The notes: generated from the sequence alone by a model not told the origin. A DNA stretch of 64,000 bases from an uncultured Arenicella sp. (GCA_938045295.1 CALINO010000008.1:1-64000); one strand, 5' to 3'; positions 41,008 to 50,664 are shown, numbered from the stretch's first letter. Numbers and translations: made by a program.

Positions 41008-41991
41008 ACCCACTTTTCTACCAAGTAAGCCTTCAAACGTTTGCTGCGGTGTTTTACGCCCTTCAATCACATTTAACACATCGGCCGCGATGGGCATTTC
41101 TATGCCCTGCTTTTGCGCCAGACGAATCACAGTAGGTGCGCTTTTAACACCCTCAGCCACCATCACCATTTCAGAAATAATCTGTTCAATGGAACGCCCC
41201 TTACCCAATTGAACCCCCACTTGGTGATTGCGACTTTGCGGGCTAATGCAAGTGGCTAATAAGTCGCCCATGCCGGCCAAACCGGCAAAGGTTTCAGCAC
41301 GGCCACCCAGCGCCACGCCCAAACGCGTAATTTCAGCTAAGCCGCGAGTAATTAACGCCGAGCGAGTGTTATCACCCGCCCCTAAACCAATGCCCATGCC
41401 GACCGCAATGGCAATGATATTTTTCAATACCCCGCCAAGCTCACAGCCAACCACATCATCATTGGTGTACACACGAAACACGCCATGGTTAAATACTTTT
41501 TGCAGCTCTTTAGCAATGTTGTCGTCTTCAGTTGCAATCACGCTGGCCGCGGCTTGCCCGGCAACAATTTCACGTGCCAAATTAGGCCCGGTTAGCACCC
41601 CTACTGGGTGGCGCGGCAATTCTTGCTCAATGACCTGCGTCATTCTTAAATCAGACTCTTTCTCTAAGCCTTTGGTCAAACTGATCACCGGCACCCAAGG
41701 CCGCAAATAGGGCCGCACTTCAGTCAATACTGACCGGAACGAATTAGACGGAACCCCCATGACCAACACGTCGGCAAACTCAGTGACTTTGGCAAGATCT
41801 GTGCTGGCAAAAAGCGTGTCTGGCAATATAGCGTCGGGCAAATATTTTCGGTTGGTGTGATCACGGTTAATCTCTTCAACCGTTTCAGGGCTGCGCGCCC
41901 ACAGCGACACATCGGTGTTTTGTGCCAATAATGAAGCCACTGTCGTGCCCCAAGAACCGCCACCAATGATACTTACTTTTAATTTATTCAT
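40993..41991 (-). CDS. gpsA: Glycerol-3-phosphate dehydrogenase [NAD(P)+]
   Basis: A 332-residue protein with the NAD-binding start VSIIGGGSWGTTVASLLA, the SLTKGLE substrate loop, the catalytic-lysine block ELGGVLKNIIAIAVGMGIGLGAGDNTRSALITRGL, and the AGMGDLLATC segment. It reduces dihydroxyacetone phosphate to sn-glycerol-3-phosphate, the backbone for phospholipids. The length is standard. It is followed upstream on the same strand by plsB and plsC-like genes, making a short route from glycolysis to phosphatidate. A bidirectional terminator lies beyond its stop. Confidence 0.97.
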   Translation of the reverse strand: MNKLKVSIIGGGSWGTTVASLLAQNTDVSLWARSPETVEEINRDHTNRKYLPDAILPDTLFASTDLAKVTEFADVLVMGVPSNSFRSVLTEVRPYLRPWVPVISLTKGLEKESDLRMTQVIEQELPRHPVGVLTGPNLAREIVAGQAAASVIATEDDNIAKELQKVFNHGVFRVYTNDDVVGCELGGVLKNIIAIAVGMGIGLGAGDNTRSALITRGLAEITRLGVALGGRAETFAGLAGMGDLLATCISPQSRNHQVGVQLGKGRSIEQIISEMVMVAEGVKSAPTVIRLAQKQGIEMPIAADVLNVIEGRKTPQQTFEGLLGRKVGAEYD

Positions 41992-42045
41992 ACCGATGCT
42001 CTGTTTACAGCCTGCCGATGCATATTAAAGAACTTAAGGTTACCT

Positions 42046-44349
42046 TCAATCAATATCATAAGGTATCGCAAACGCCCGGATTTGCTCAACCCGGTGCGAT
42101 AATACCCTAAAACGGCGGCTCACATTCTGCCTCTTTTCAAGCAAGGCCGGCTCGCCAGTTTCAATAACTCCGTAACCGTGCATCACTTTGTAGGCATTTT
42201 TAAACAAACTCAATCCAATTGACGCCTTACTGGAAATACGGCGTTGTAAATACGCTTGATGGCCGTATTTAAATGCGGCGGACACCGCGCTTTTTTCATC
42301 TAAGGTTTGATCATGCGGCAAGCGTGCAAATACGTCGGCCATCACTCGATAAGCCTCAATGTAGGGCAACAAACTGGCGTGCGCGATTAAAGGCAACATC
42401 TCTTGTAAAAATTCCAATGAGCTGTCTTTATTGCTAATTCTGTTCTGCCAATCGGGGTCGTGGTATTCGAGCATGGCGCTGATTTGACGCGCGAACTCTT
42501 CTCTTGGCGCATAGAAAAACTCATACTTGAACATCTCACGCAAGCGATACGCTTCGTCCCAAAAGTCTGCCAGCGCATCACCCTCACTCAAGGCGGCCGT
42601 TACCAAAGCCAGTTCAGCAATGGCTTTAGGCACAAAATGGTGCACGATGGTATTACGATAATAGCTCGCCATCGCATGCTGCTCGGCTGGCACAGCGTAA
42701 ACGGTCTCTGGCCCTTCATCGTAGTGATGTATCAACCCAGAATCGACCATATGGCCAATGAGTTTCATCATATTCTGGCTCTCACTGGCATCAAAATCGC
42801 TGGTGAACTTAATCGAAAAATGCTCGGCCCATGCTCGCAATGCGGCCATGTTCTCAGTAAGCTCATCAATACTTTGAGCCCTTGGGGCAGCGCCTAACAA
42901 GGACATAGACATTAATGCGGTGAGAGTGATCGGCGTCACTCGGTTAACCTCAACGCCCACTTTAAATGCGGTTTTTTCAAGCGCCAAGCGGTCTTCTCCA
43001 AAGGAGGCTTTGTTAACCACAACCGGGTCACCAAAGTCCACATAGATGCGACCCAGTGGCTGACGCATTCTGCGCAAGTATGAAATAAACCAACTTAACG
43101 ACTCAGGGCGCTTAATGCCCCCGCTTTGCTCGGCGGCATAATCTTTAACGTCGTTATTCATGTCGTAGTTTATCGCCACGGGAATAATATGTAAGCCATC
43201 GGCACTGGACTCTTGCATCGCATCCATCACATATTTGAGCATGCCATAGCGCGGTGGCATTAACTTACCCACCCGCGAACGCGTTCCTTCAAAAGACCAC
43301 GTTAGTGGAAAGCGCTTTTCTAACAAATAGCCCAAGTATTCACGTAACACTAATTTGTACAGTGGTTTGTCGTGGAAGGAGCGACGAATAAAAATAGCTC
43401 CGGCTCGGCGAGCTAAAAAGCCAACGCCGGCAAACGCCATGTTAATGCCCCCCATGGTGTGCGGCGGTGGAAAGTCGTGCTCAAATAAAATAGATTGAAT
43501 GGTAATACCATCCATATGCGTCTTGTGTGTCCACAATAATGCCGTTGGGTGTTCGCGCACAATGGCTCGATATTGCTCCAGTTTTTCAAGATCGACGACT
43601 AATTTATTTTCATAGCCTAAGGAAATAACCCAGCGGTTAAACGCCGCCGCCACGTCCAACCAAAAGATATGCGGCGTGGCCACCAGTTCTTTAAAGTAAG
43701 GCAACGCTTTTGTACGTAACTCTTCTTCGCTCTTTCCTGTGTCTTGAATTATTTGTTGTAAGCCGCGTTTGTAGCGCGCGCTGGCTCGCACCTGCTTCGA
43801 TACTTGCCGTGGTACTTTATAACGGCTACCGCGTAAACGGCGTTCAGCCACTTCCAACGCTAACGAAGCTTGCTCTGCTACATAACCAGCCAGCGTATCG
43901 TCTATGGGGACAATGGCCTCACGCTGCTCATAGCGCTGACGTAAGTCTTGCAAGGTAGCCGGCTTACCTAATATGCATTGCGCTTTCTCCGGGGCAGCTT
44001 GCAGAATGGCCTGTGCCTTGCGCTGATTAGGCCGGCGTGGGTTATGTATTAAGTCTCGCCAACGAGGTTTTGTGTTTAGATCATCTAACTTAGTTCGCCA
44101 CACCACCCTCACTGGTACCACTAAGGCATCGTCGGGTATGGCAAGTGCAATATTTAAACGGTCAATGGGAATGTGCTCTGGGTCTTGCACTATGGGCACC
44201 ACACAGTGACTCACCACCCCGGTATATTGAGCCTCGGCTTTAGTGCTATTTAACCAATCCAGTATTAGGGTTTCTTCGACACTGTGAGCAGCGTCAATGA
44301 TGTATAAAACATGCTGAGCTGTGACTGACTCCCATGGGTTGATCGTCAT
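42046..44349 (-). CDS. plsB: Glycerol-3-phosphate acyltransferase PlsB
   Basis: A 767-residue acyltransferase, near the length of E. coli PlsB (about 800). The HX4D catalytic motif is HKTHMD (275-280), preceded by hydrophobic sequence; block III is EGTRSR (354-359), and the GAIFIRRSF block lies between them. It transfers a fatty acyl group from acyl-ACP or acyl-CoA to position 1 of glycerol-3-phosphate at the inner membrane. Between the HAD-PlsC gene (1 nt away) and gpsA, it fits a phosphatidate-forming operon. Divergence from enteric PlsB is clear, so a specialised storage-lipid role is possible. Confidence 0.9.
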   Translation of the reverse strand: MTINPWESVTAQHVLYIIDAAHSVEETLILDWLNSTKAEAQYTGVVSHCVVPIVQDPEHIPIDRLNIALAIPDDALVVPVRVVWRTKLDDLNTKPRWRDLIHNPRRPNQRKAQAILQAAPEKAQCILGKPATLQDLRQRYEQREAIVPIDDTLAGYVAEQASLALEVAERRLRGSRYKVPRQVSKQVRASARYKRGLQQIIQDTGKSEEELRTKALPYFKELVATPHIFWLDVAAAFNRWVISLGYENKLVVDLEKLEQYRAIVREHPTALLWTHKTHMDGITIQSILFEHDFPPPHTMGGINMAFAGVGFLARRAGAIFIRRSFHDKPLYKLVLREYLGYLLEKRFPLTWSFEGTRSRVGKLMPPRYGMLKYVMDAMQESSADGLHIIPVAINYDMNNDVKDYAAEQSGGIKRPESLSWFISYLRRMRQPLGRIYVDFGDPVVVNKASFGEDRLALEKTAFKVGVEVNRVTPITLTALMSMSLLGAAPRAQSIDELTENMAALRAWAEHFSIKFTSDFDASESQNMMKLIGHMVDSGLIHHYDEGPETVYAVPAEQHAMASYYRNTIVHHFVPKAIAELALVTAALSEGDALADFWDEAYRLREMFKYEFFYAPREEFARQISAMLEYHDPDWQNRISNKDSSLEFLQEMLPLIAHASLLPYIEAYRVMADVFARLPHDQTLDEKSAVSAAFKYGHQAYLQRRISSKASIGLSLFKNAYKVMHGYGVIETGEPALLEKRQNVSRRFRVLSHRVEQIRAFAIPYDID

Positions 44350-44350
44350 G

Positions 44351-45907
44351 TTATTTATTCGCAGCCTTGATTGTTTTTACTGCGGCAGTTTTCATGGCGG
44401 TGTTTTTGGCTTGAGTGTTTTTGACTTTAGCCTTCTTGCTATTGCTTACTTTGGATATTGCCTTTTCTTTAGGCTGGTATTGCATTTGATCCAATTCTTC
44501 AAGAAACATGTCTCGCACTTGATCAACATGCTTATCAATGTCTTTTACTTTCCAGTCAGACGTTTCTACTGGCGGCAGCACCGTTACTTTTACCGTGGCC
44601 GGTTTAAATACGTATTGCCCTCTGGGGGCTACGTCAATGGCATTATGGATAACAATCGGCACAATCGGCACGCCGGCTTGCATCGCGATATGAAAAGCGC
44701 CTTTTTTAAAGCGGCCTAAATTGGTGGACGTTGAGCGCGTGCCTTCCGGTGCCACGCACACCGACCGCCCTTCTTTTTGAATCACATCAATTAATGGCTT
44801 CATGGCTTCTTTTGCCGATCTCGCATTGTTTCGATCAATCAACACGGTGCCGGCGAATTGCATTAGCTGGCCAAAAACCGGCACATCACCAATTTCTTTT
44901 TTACCTATACCCGCCAAGTCTCGCCGTAATAACGTAGGTAAAATCAACACGTCGGCTTGGCTTTGGTGATTAAACACAAACACACAAGGGCGCGCCTTCC
45001 ATGCATTTTCCTCGCCTTTAATGTCTAACTCTAAGCCGGTTAACGCACACGCTGTGTCGGCAAACAACGAGATGGAAAAGTTGCGTGTTTTATTCAACGA
45101 CCCAGTTAAAGCGTAGATCGGAATACCCGCTAGGAATGAAGTCACCAGACTCATTTGCGTGGCAAAGGTTCGCACGTATTCGCTGAGTTTTGCATTACCC
45201 CGGCTTTGAAAATCTTGCACTGGCCAACCGCGGCCACGGGCAATATGCCGCAAGCGGCTATTCGGATTTAAGGGGCGAGGGTTGCCTACGTGCTCTAACA
45301 ACTGAATGTCTTCGTCGCTGTCGCTGTAAAAAAAACTCTGGGCAAGATCGATATTAAATTGCTCAGCTAATTGCTCGGCCGCATCAACCTTGCCCATTCC
45401 ATAACACGTTGGCCGTACCACCGAGCCAGTAAACTTACCATCCACCACTTCTAATTGAGAGCACTTAACGTGCGGAATATTGAGTTCGCGTGCCGCCGGC
45501 ATCACCTGATATGGCGTGGCCGCTGATACTAATGCAACGGTATGGCCTTTTTTTAAATGCGCTTCAATCAGAGCCCGGCTTTCGGGGTAAATCAGTTTGG
45601 CAATGTGCTTTTTATACAGCTGTTCTGAGAAGGTTAAATAGTCTGACTCATCAATGCCTTCCATGAATTGCGATGCCATGGTGAGCATGATTGAAAAGTC
45701 CATGTTTCCCAAACCAAATTGCGCCATCACCTTAGCCAGCTCTACCAGCTGTTTAGGTGAGATATCACCACGCTTAACCTGTTCGCGCAAATAGGTGGTG
45801 GCTGAATAGCCATGAATGATGGTGCCATCAAAATCAAAAAAGGCACCAATAGTCGGCCCTTCCGGCAGGGCTTTTATTTCTTTTGTCACATTAGTATATA
45901 AATCCAT
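44351..45907 (-). CDS. HAD-IB phosphatase / PlsC acyltransferase fusion
   Basis: A two-domain protein of about 518 residues. Residues 20-240 form a SerB-like HAD-IB phosphatase (DFDGT with Asp25 and Asp27; SDSDEDI as motif IV). Residues 270-480 form a PlsC-type 1-acylglycerol-3-phosphate acyltransferase with HX4D as HQSQAD (314-319) and PEGTRS (387-392). The acyltransferase would make phosphatidate; the HAD domain may dephosphorylate lysophosphatidate, phosphatidate or another ester. The C-terminal 40 residues are Lys/Ala-rich. I start at the ATG at 45907, which has GGGG 5-8 nt upstream, and not at 46027. It lies 1 nt before plsB. Confidence 0.9.
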   Translation of the reverse strand: MDLYTNVTKEIKALPEGPTIGAFFDFDGTIIHGYSATTYLREQVKRGDISPKQLVELAKVMAQFGLGNMDFSIMLTMASQFMEGIDESDYLTFSEQLYKKHIAKLIYPESRALIEAHLKKGHTVALVSAATPYQVMPAARELNIPHVKCSQLEVVDGKFTGSVVRPTCYGMGKVDAAEQLAEQFNIDLAQSFFYSDSDEDIQLLEHVGNPRPLNPNSRLRHIARGRGWPVQDFQSRGNAKLSEYVRTFATQMSLVTSFLAGIPIYALTGSLNKTRNFSISLFADTACALTGLELDIKGEENAWKARPCVFVFNHQSQADVLILPTLLRRDLAGIGKKEIGDVPVFGQLMQFAGTVLIDRNNARSAKEAMKPLIDVIQKEGRSVCVAPEGTRSTSTNLGRFKKGAFHIAMQAGVPIVPIVIHNAIDVAPRGQYVFKPATVKVTVLPPVETSDWKVKDIDKHVDQVRDMFLEELDQMQYQPKEKAISKVSNSKKAKVKNTQAKNTAMKTAAVKTIKAANK

Positions 45908-46082
45908 ACAACCCCAACACCGCATACCTTCTGCGGCTGAATTCGCTTCAATCAGCGTACTATTTAGTCTAATACTACCTAATAATCGGTCTTTTACAAG
46001 ACACAGTGCTACATATGACGTTAACATTATCTTAGTAACATGACAGAATAATCACACGCTACTTAAAAGGAATACCGTCACT

Positions 46083-47690
46083 ATGAAACAGCTTTCAGCT
46101 CAAGATGCGCAATTTTTGTATATGGAAACTAACAAAAGTTTGTCGCACGTTACTTCCGTTGCCATACTTGACCCGTCTACGGCACCCGGGGGAAAAGTTC
46201 GTTTTAAACACATTATTGAACATGTGCGCAGCCGCTTACACACCTCCCCTATTTACAAACGCCGCATCTATCACGTGCCACTTGAGCTGGATTACCCCTA
46301 CTGGATTGAAGACGAGCATTTCGATATCGAATACCACATTCGTCATAGCCGCTTACCGCACCCAGCTGATTGGCGGCAGCTGTGCATTCATCTTGCCCGT
46401 TTTCATACCCGCCCGCTTGATATGCAGCGCGCGCCGTGGGAAATGTACGTGATAGAAGGCTTAGACAACATTAACGGCATTCCTAAAGGCTGCTACGCGG
46501 TGGCCACTAAAATTCATCATTCGGCCGCTGATGGCATGGCCATTGTGAACTTTTTTGGTGGATTATTGGATTTAGACCAAGCCGGCACGCCAGTAATGCC
46601 AAGCGAAAAGAGAGTCAACTCTCAGCGCTTTGAAAAGCCAAGCCCAATGCAAATGGCGGCTCGTGGCGTCATCAACGGCTTACGTTCGCCATTGAACGTG
46701 GCTCAATCAGTGATGCGTCATGCTCCGAGCATTATGCAGAATGCACAAAGGCAGTTTTTACAACACAAGCGAGAAAACAACGAGCCAAAGCAACGAGTGC
46801 CAATAACACGGTTTAACTTAGAAACCTCGCCGCACCGGGTGTTTGACTCCACGGTTTTCAATTTAATTGACTTTAAACCGATTCGCGGGGCAGTAAAAGG
46901 CGCCACCATTAACGATATTATTTTAGCCGTTTGCTCTGGTGCCTTACGCAAATACTTAGGTCACCATAAAGAATTACCCGGCGAGTCATTAAGAGCGTTT
47001 GTGCCGGTCAATGTTCGTGCCCCCAAAGGCAGCCTAAAAGAAACCGAGCAACCGGGGAATAACATCAGCACAATGTCGCCATTGCTGTACACCAACATTG
47101 AAGACCCTTTGGAGCGCCTGCAAGCCATTTACCAAGAAACCAAAGCACAAAAGGCCACGCGCAAAGGGTTATCGGCACGGCTAATGACCGACGTTACCCG
47201 CCACATACCGGCCAGCACGCAGCTGTTGGCCGCACGCTTAGCCATGCGTTCTGAAATGGCTGGCCGCATGACCAACGTGTGTATTTCAAACGTTCCTGGG
47301 CCACAAGTGCCGGTGTTTATGAATGGTGCCAAGGTAATTACACAAATGGGCTTAGGGCCATTGAGCGATCGCATGGGCTTGTTCATTTTAATTAGCAGTT
47401 ACAACGGCGAAGTGAGCTTTTCAATCACCTCTTGCCGCCGAACATTGCCCGACATAGAACTGTTTGTAAGTTTTATTAACGAAAGCTTTGCTGAATTACA
47501 AACCTCCGCCGTAAGCGCTAAAGTCAAATTGAAGAATGAAGCTAAGAAAAGGGCTGAGAAAGGAAATGATAACGAAATAAAGAAAGTCGCCAAAAAAACG
47601 ACGACGAAAACAACACGGAAAAAGGCAAAGAAAAAAGTCACTAAGAAGACGGCTTCTAAAAAAACGATTAAGAAAACGGCAGCGTCATAA
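46083..47690 (+). CDS. Wax ester synthase/diacylglycerol acyltransferase (WS/DGAT)
   Basis: A 535-residue protein with the active-site motif HHSAADG (145-151) and the second family motif SNVPGP in the C-terminal half. WS/DGAT enzymes join acyl-CoA with a fatty alcohol or diacylglycerol, giving wax esters or triacylglycerol for storage. It is divergent from the HAD-PlsC gene and next to PlsB, so substrate supply is local. The last 50 residues or so are a Lys/Thr/Ala-rich tail (KKATTKTT-like repeats) absent from the usual 460-residue enzymes. The tail could bind nucleic acid or the lipid droplet surface; this is speculative. Confidence 0.92.
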   Translation: MKQLSAQDAQFLYMETNKSLSHVTSVAILDPSTAPGGKVRFKHIIEHVRSRLHTSPIYKRRIYHVPLELDYPYWIEDEHFDIEYHIRHSRLPHPADWRQLCIHLARFHTRPLDMQRAPWEMYVIEGLDNINGIPKGCYAVATKIHHSAADGMAIVNFFGGLLDLDQAGTPVMPSEKRVNSQRFEKPSPMQMAARGVINGLRSPLNVAQSVMRHAPSIMQNAQRQFLQHKRENNEPKQRVPITRFNLETSPHRVFDSTVFNLIDFKPIRGAVKGATINDIILAVCSGALRKYLGHHKELPGESLRAFVPVNVRAPKGSLKETEQPGNNISTMSPLLYTNIEDPLERLQAIYQETKAQKATRKGLSARLMTDVTRHIPASTQLLAARLAMRSEMAGRMTNVCISNVPGPQVPVFMNGAKVITQMGLGPLSDRMGLFILISSYNGEVSFSITSCRRTLPDIELFVSFINESFAELQTSAVSAKVKLKNEAKKRAEKGNDNEIKKVAKKTTTKTTRKKAKKKVTKKTASKKTIKKTAAS

Positions 47691-47805
47691 GTGTGCAAAA
47701 AATCAGAATAAATGCATTTCTTAATTTACAAATGTACAAAAAAATAACGTTTAATAGTTCGCTCACAAAGCAAAGAAAGCACAGTTAGCTTCGGGAAGGA
47801 TGAAG

Positions 47806-49527
47806 ATGGAGCAGGATCGTTACCCCATTGCCATATGCATGGCAGGCGCCGTATCGGCTGGCGCATACTCGGCTGGCGCCATGTCAGTATTACTTCAAGC
47901 GCTGCGCCGCTGGGAAAACGCCGAGTTAGCATTACCCAAGCGCCCCAAACACCGCATAGAAATAAAAGGCATGAGCGGTGCATCGGCAGGTTCCGTGCAA
48001 GCGGCGTTATCAAGCCTTGATATTTTCTCAAGTGACACTCAGCAAGAACTCGGTGTTGATGCTTGGTTTTCGGTGTCAATCAGCAAATTACTGGAAACTC
48101 AAGACCTTGACGAACCAGACGCTGCAGTAAAGTCCGCATTAAACTCAAACTACTTTCGAGAATTGACCACCGAAGTGCTCGCCAAACACTCGTGGAGTAC
48201 CGCATGGCCAAGTTACGTGAGCCCGAATTATGAAATTCGTCTATCGGTGACTAACCTACGCGGTGTGCCTTACAACATTGCGCTGCCTAAATTGAACCGT
48301 ACTGAATTTGGCATGAGCCACCATAACGAGTACTTACATTACCGCTTTGTGCCCAATGACAGCGAGCCTCACTCTGAGCCTGTTTACTATGTGCAAATGG
48401 GCAATGACGCCGGCTTACCTGAACTCGCCAACGGCGCACTTGCCAGTAGCGCCTTTCCATTGGCGTTTGAGCCAATTAAAGTGAACCGCCCCACGCTAAC
48501 AAGCAACGAAGACATTCACGACCAACGTAAGTGGTTGGCGCCAGAAACCGTAGAACAACAACCAGATCACACCAAAGCGCTTTACAAAGAAAATACCTGC
48601 CCGCCTCAATGGAATAGCCAATACGGAAACAAAGAAAGTTTTTACGCCGTGGATGGCGGTGCTACCAACAACGAACCCTTATTAGAAGCGTTTAAATTAT
48701 TGTTTGGCGACAAGCTTGCTGATTGGGGCGACTTAAGCGACGTAAATAAGCCTGATAAGCGTAAAGATGGCCGTGTGTTATTGATTGACCCATTTCCAAA
48801 CTCATTGGACTTACACATAAAAGAAGACGCCATGCGGCTCGATAAAATTTTGGGCATGTTGAAGTCAACATTAATTCGCCACGCACGATTTTCAGAACCC
48901 ATTATGGTGTCTGAACGCTTAAAAGAACGCGTTGGCTTGGTCTACCCGTCGAACCCACTCAGAGACCCTGCGGATAATGACCAACGCCCTGAAGACCAAA
49001 AAATGCTGTCAATAAAAAGCGGCGCACTCAGCGGCTTTGCTGGTTTTTTAAAGCGTGACTTTCTAGAGCACGACTATGAACTGGGGCGCTTAAATATGAG
49101 GCGTTTTTTGCGTTACCACTTTTCATGGCCAATCGACCACCCAAGAGTCAAAGACGATCAAACCTATATAGACGCCTGGTCATTTCACGATGAAAAACGT
49201 AATGAGCAACGCGTGCCCATTATTCCGGTTTACAGTAAAAACAACGATGACTTTGTGATTTTTGAAGCGCCGAACAGTGACCGTGAAGAATACTACCGAA
49301 CAGGCTTACAACCGTTCCAAAAAAAGTTCACCCAAGACGACAAAAAAAGCTTAACCAAAGGCTTAAGTAAGCGGCTGGGCGTGGTGGTAACAAAGTTAAT
49401 GCACGCACACAACGTCGGCAGGCTAGTGGTGTGGGGCTGGCAATTGTTCGGTAAAAAAACCTTATCTAAAAAAATTGTGCAAACCGTTGAAACCAGTTTA
49501 GAAGTACAAGATTTGATCGAAAAGTAA
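47806..49527 (+). CDS. Patatin-like phospholipase family protein
   Basis: A 573-residue patatin-type hydrolase. The nucleophile elbow is GASAG (58-62, Ser60), the oxyanion region is CMAGAVSAGAYSAG near residues 11-24, and the dyad Asp is in AVDGGATNNEPL (Asp283). Such proteins cleave acyl groups from phospholipids or neutral lipids. The start at 47806 is preferred over the ATG at 47800, because GGGAAGGA ends at 47800, five nt before it and would overlap the earlier ATG. It is downstream of WS/DGAT on the same strand (116 bp gap) and may mobilise stored lipid. No signal peptide is seen. Confidence 0.87.
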   Translation: MEQDRYPIAICMAGAVSAGAYSAGAMSVLLQALRRWENAELALPKRPKHRIEIKGMSGASAGSVQAALSSLDIFSSDTQQELGVDAWFSVSISKLLETQDLDEPDAAVKSALNSNYFRELTTEVLAKHSWSTAWPSYVSPNYEIRLSVTNLRGVPYNIALPKLNRTEFGMSHHNEYLHYRFVPNDSEPHSEPVYYVQMGNDAGLPELANGALASSAFPLAFEPIKVNRPTLTSNEDIHDQRKWLAPETVEQQPDHTKALYKENTCPPQWNSQYGNKESFYAVDGGATNNEPLLEAFKLLFGDKLADWGDLSDVNKPDKRKDGRVLLIDPFPNSLDLHIKEDAMRLDKILGMLKSTLIRHARFSEPIMVSERLKERVGLVYPSNPLRDPADNDQRPEDQKMLSIKSGALSGFAGFLKRDFLEHDYELGRLNMRRFLRYHFSWPIDHPRVKDDQTYIDAWSFHDEKRNEQRVPIIPVYSKNNDDFVIFEAPNSDREEYYRTGLQPFQKKFTQDDKKSLTKGLSKRLGVVVTKLMHAHNVGRLVVWGWQLFGKKTLSKKIVQTVETSLEVQDLIEK

Positions 49528-49617
49528 CGCTCTGATGACGGTTTGCTATTGATGCCGGTTTTTGAGAGTTAGCTTATGTAAAAAACACTGAAAACCGCAG
49601 TTACATCAGCCTCTGTA

Positions 49618-49632
49618 TGTTATATTATTACA
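49618..49632. promoter_or_regulatory. Zur-box-like palindrome upstream of MerC-domain gene
   Basis: TGTTATATTATTACA differs at one position from the E. coli Zur core TGTTATAWTATAACA. It lies 26 bp before the start of the MerC-domain gene, where a repressor would act. The site is AT-rich like its surroundings, so chance must be considered. The zur gene itself is not in the window. Confidence 0.5.
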
Positions 49633-49657
49633 TATTAGTTTTTAACCCCTGTTTCTT

Positions 49658-50077
49658 ATGAGCCGCACCTCACAATTAGACAAATTTGCAATATTGTTAT
49701 CAGGCATTTGTTTGGTGCATTGCTTAGTCGCGCCACTGGCGCTGACCTTGATACCCATATTCTCACTTACCACCTTTGTGGAAGACGTTGTGTTCCATCG
49801 CCTCATGCTGTGGGTTGTGGTGCCAACCAGTATTGTTGCTCTATTTATTGGCTGCAAAAAACACCGTTTGTGGTCCATTGCTTTAAGCGGTGTGTTCGGC
49901 ATTGGCATTTTGTTCGCCGTGGCATTTCTAGGCCATGACCACATAAGCGTTGGCGCTGAAAAAGTAGCTACATCAATTGGCGGACTGTTACTGGCCTTGT
50001 CTCACTACCTAAACTACAAAGCCTGCCAAAGTATTACCTGCGAAAGCAGTAATTGCACTCAAGAGCACCATCATTAA
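49658..50077 (+). CDS. MerC-domain membrane protein
   Basis: A 139-residue protein with four hydrophobic segments and the MerC hallmark Cys pair in SGICLVHCLVAPL (about residues 18-23), plus a Cys/His-rich end (CQSITCESSNCTQEHHH). MerC imports Hg(II) in mercury operons, but no mer gene is present. Chromosomal MerC-domain proteins in gammaproteobacteria often lie near Zur-type regulators, and a Zur-box-like palindrome lies just upstream here. Zinc uptake is therefore a reasonable inference. The His/Cys tail would bind a soft or borderline metal. Confidence 0.83.
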   Translation: MSRTSQLDKFAILLSGICLVHCLVAPLALTLIPIFSLTTFVEDVVFHRLMLWVVVPTSIVALFIGCKKHRLWSIALSGVFGIGILFAVAFLGHDHISVGAEKVATSIGGLLLALSHYLNYKACQSITCESSNCTQEHHH

Positions 50078-50307
50078 TATTGTTAAACGCTTAGGTTTGC
50101 TTCATACAGCTCTCTAAACACAGGGTGATAACGACATCACCCATAATTTCTTAGTCGATACAGGGAAAATGTACACTAGAAAAAGCAGGCAGAAGCTGCT
50201 CCAATTTTACTTCGGGAGCCAAATTAAATATAAATAAATAACCACGCTCTCAGTTATGGCTATACTAAAACAGCGAATTCTAAATACCACTTAGAAAGAC
50301 GAATGCC

Positions 50308-50664
50308 ATGATACTAAAATGCCACTGCGGAAACGTTCAACTCACCGTTGAGCACACCCCCCAAACTCTCACTGCTTGCAATTGCTCAGTATGTAACCGT
50401 TACGGTTCCTTGTGGGGCTATTACACACCGCAACAAGTGAAAGTTGACGTTCAAAGTAACGAGCTTACTCGCTACCGCTGGGGCAAAGAACACCTTGATT
50501 TTGTCAGTTGCAGTAAGTGCTCTTGCCTAACTCACTACGAAACCACAGAAAACGTTAGCGAACAAAAAGTTGGTGTTAATTTTCGTATGGCACCTCAAGC
50601 GTTAACCGCGCCCATCAAGGTACGCCACTTTGATGGCGCTGACACATGGAAATACCTCGATTAG
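50308..50664 (+). CDS. GFA/CENP-V family zinc protein
   Basis: A 118-residue protein of the GFA fold: CHCGNVQL near the start, CNCSVCNRYGSLWGYY, and CSKCSCLTHYE, which give the cysteines for two zinc sites. The founding member, Gfa, accelerates addition of formaldehyde to glutathione, though many relatives have other or unknown roles. Single gene with its own spacing on both sides; a 230-bp gap precedes it in which I see nothing certain. Function in formaldehyde handling is not demonstrated by the context. Confidence 0.88.
   Translation: MILKCHCGNVQLTVEHTPQTLTACNCSVCNRYGSLWGYYTPQQVKVDVQSNELTRYRWGKEHLDFVSCSKCSCLTHYETTENVSEQKVGVNFRMAPQALTAPIKVRHFDGADTWKYLD

Noticed and set aside
41228-41710. 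A 160-codon plus-strand open frame opposite gpsA
   Set aside because: It is antisense to a conserved gene; low-complexity translation and no start signal.
42460-42897. A 145-codon plus-strand open frame opposite plsB
   Set aside because: Antisense to plsB, which has full family motifs; no ribosome site.
43307-43320. GGAAAGCGCTTTTC, similar to the LacI-type operators
   Set aside because: It lies deep in the plsB coding region, has GCGC in place of ACGT at its centre, and has no promoter beside it. Coding constraint explains it.
45908-46027. N-terminal extension of the HAD-PlsC protein
   Set aside because: The extra 40 residues have no HAD similarity, and the ATG at 45907 has a G-rich ribosome site.
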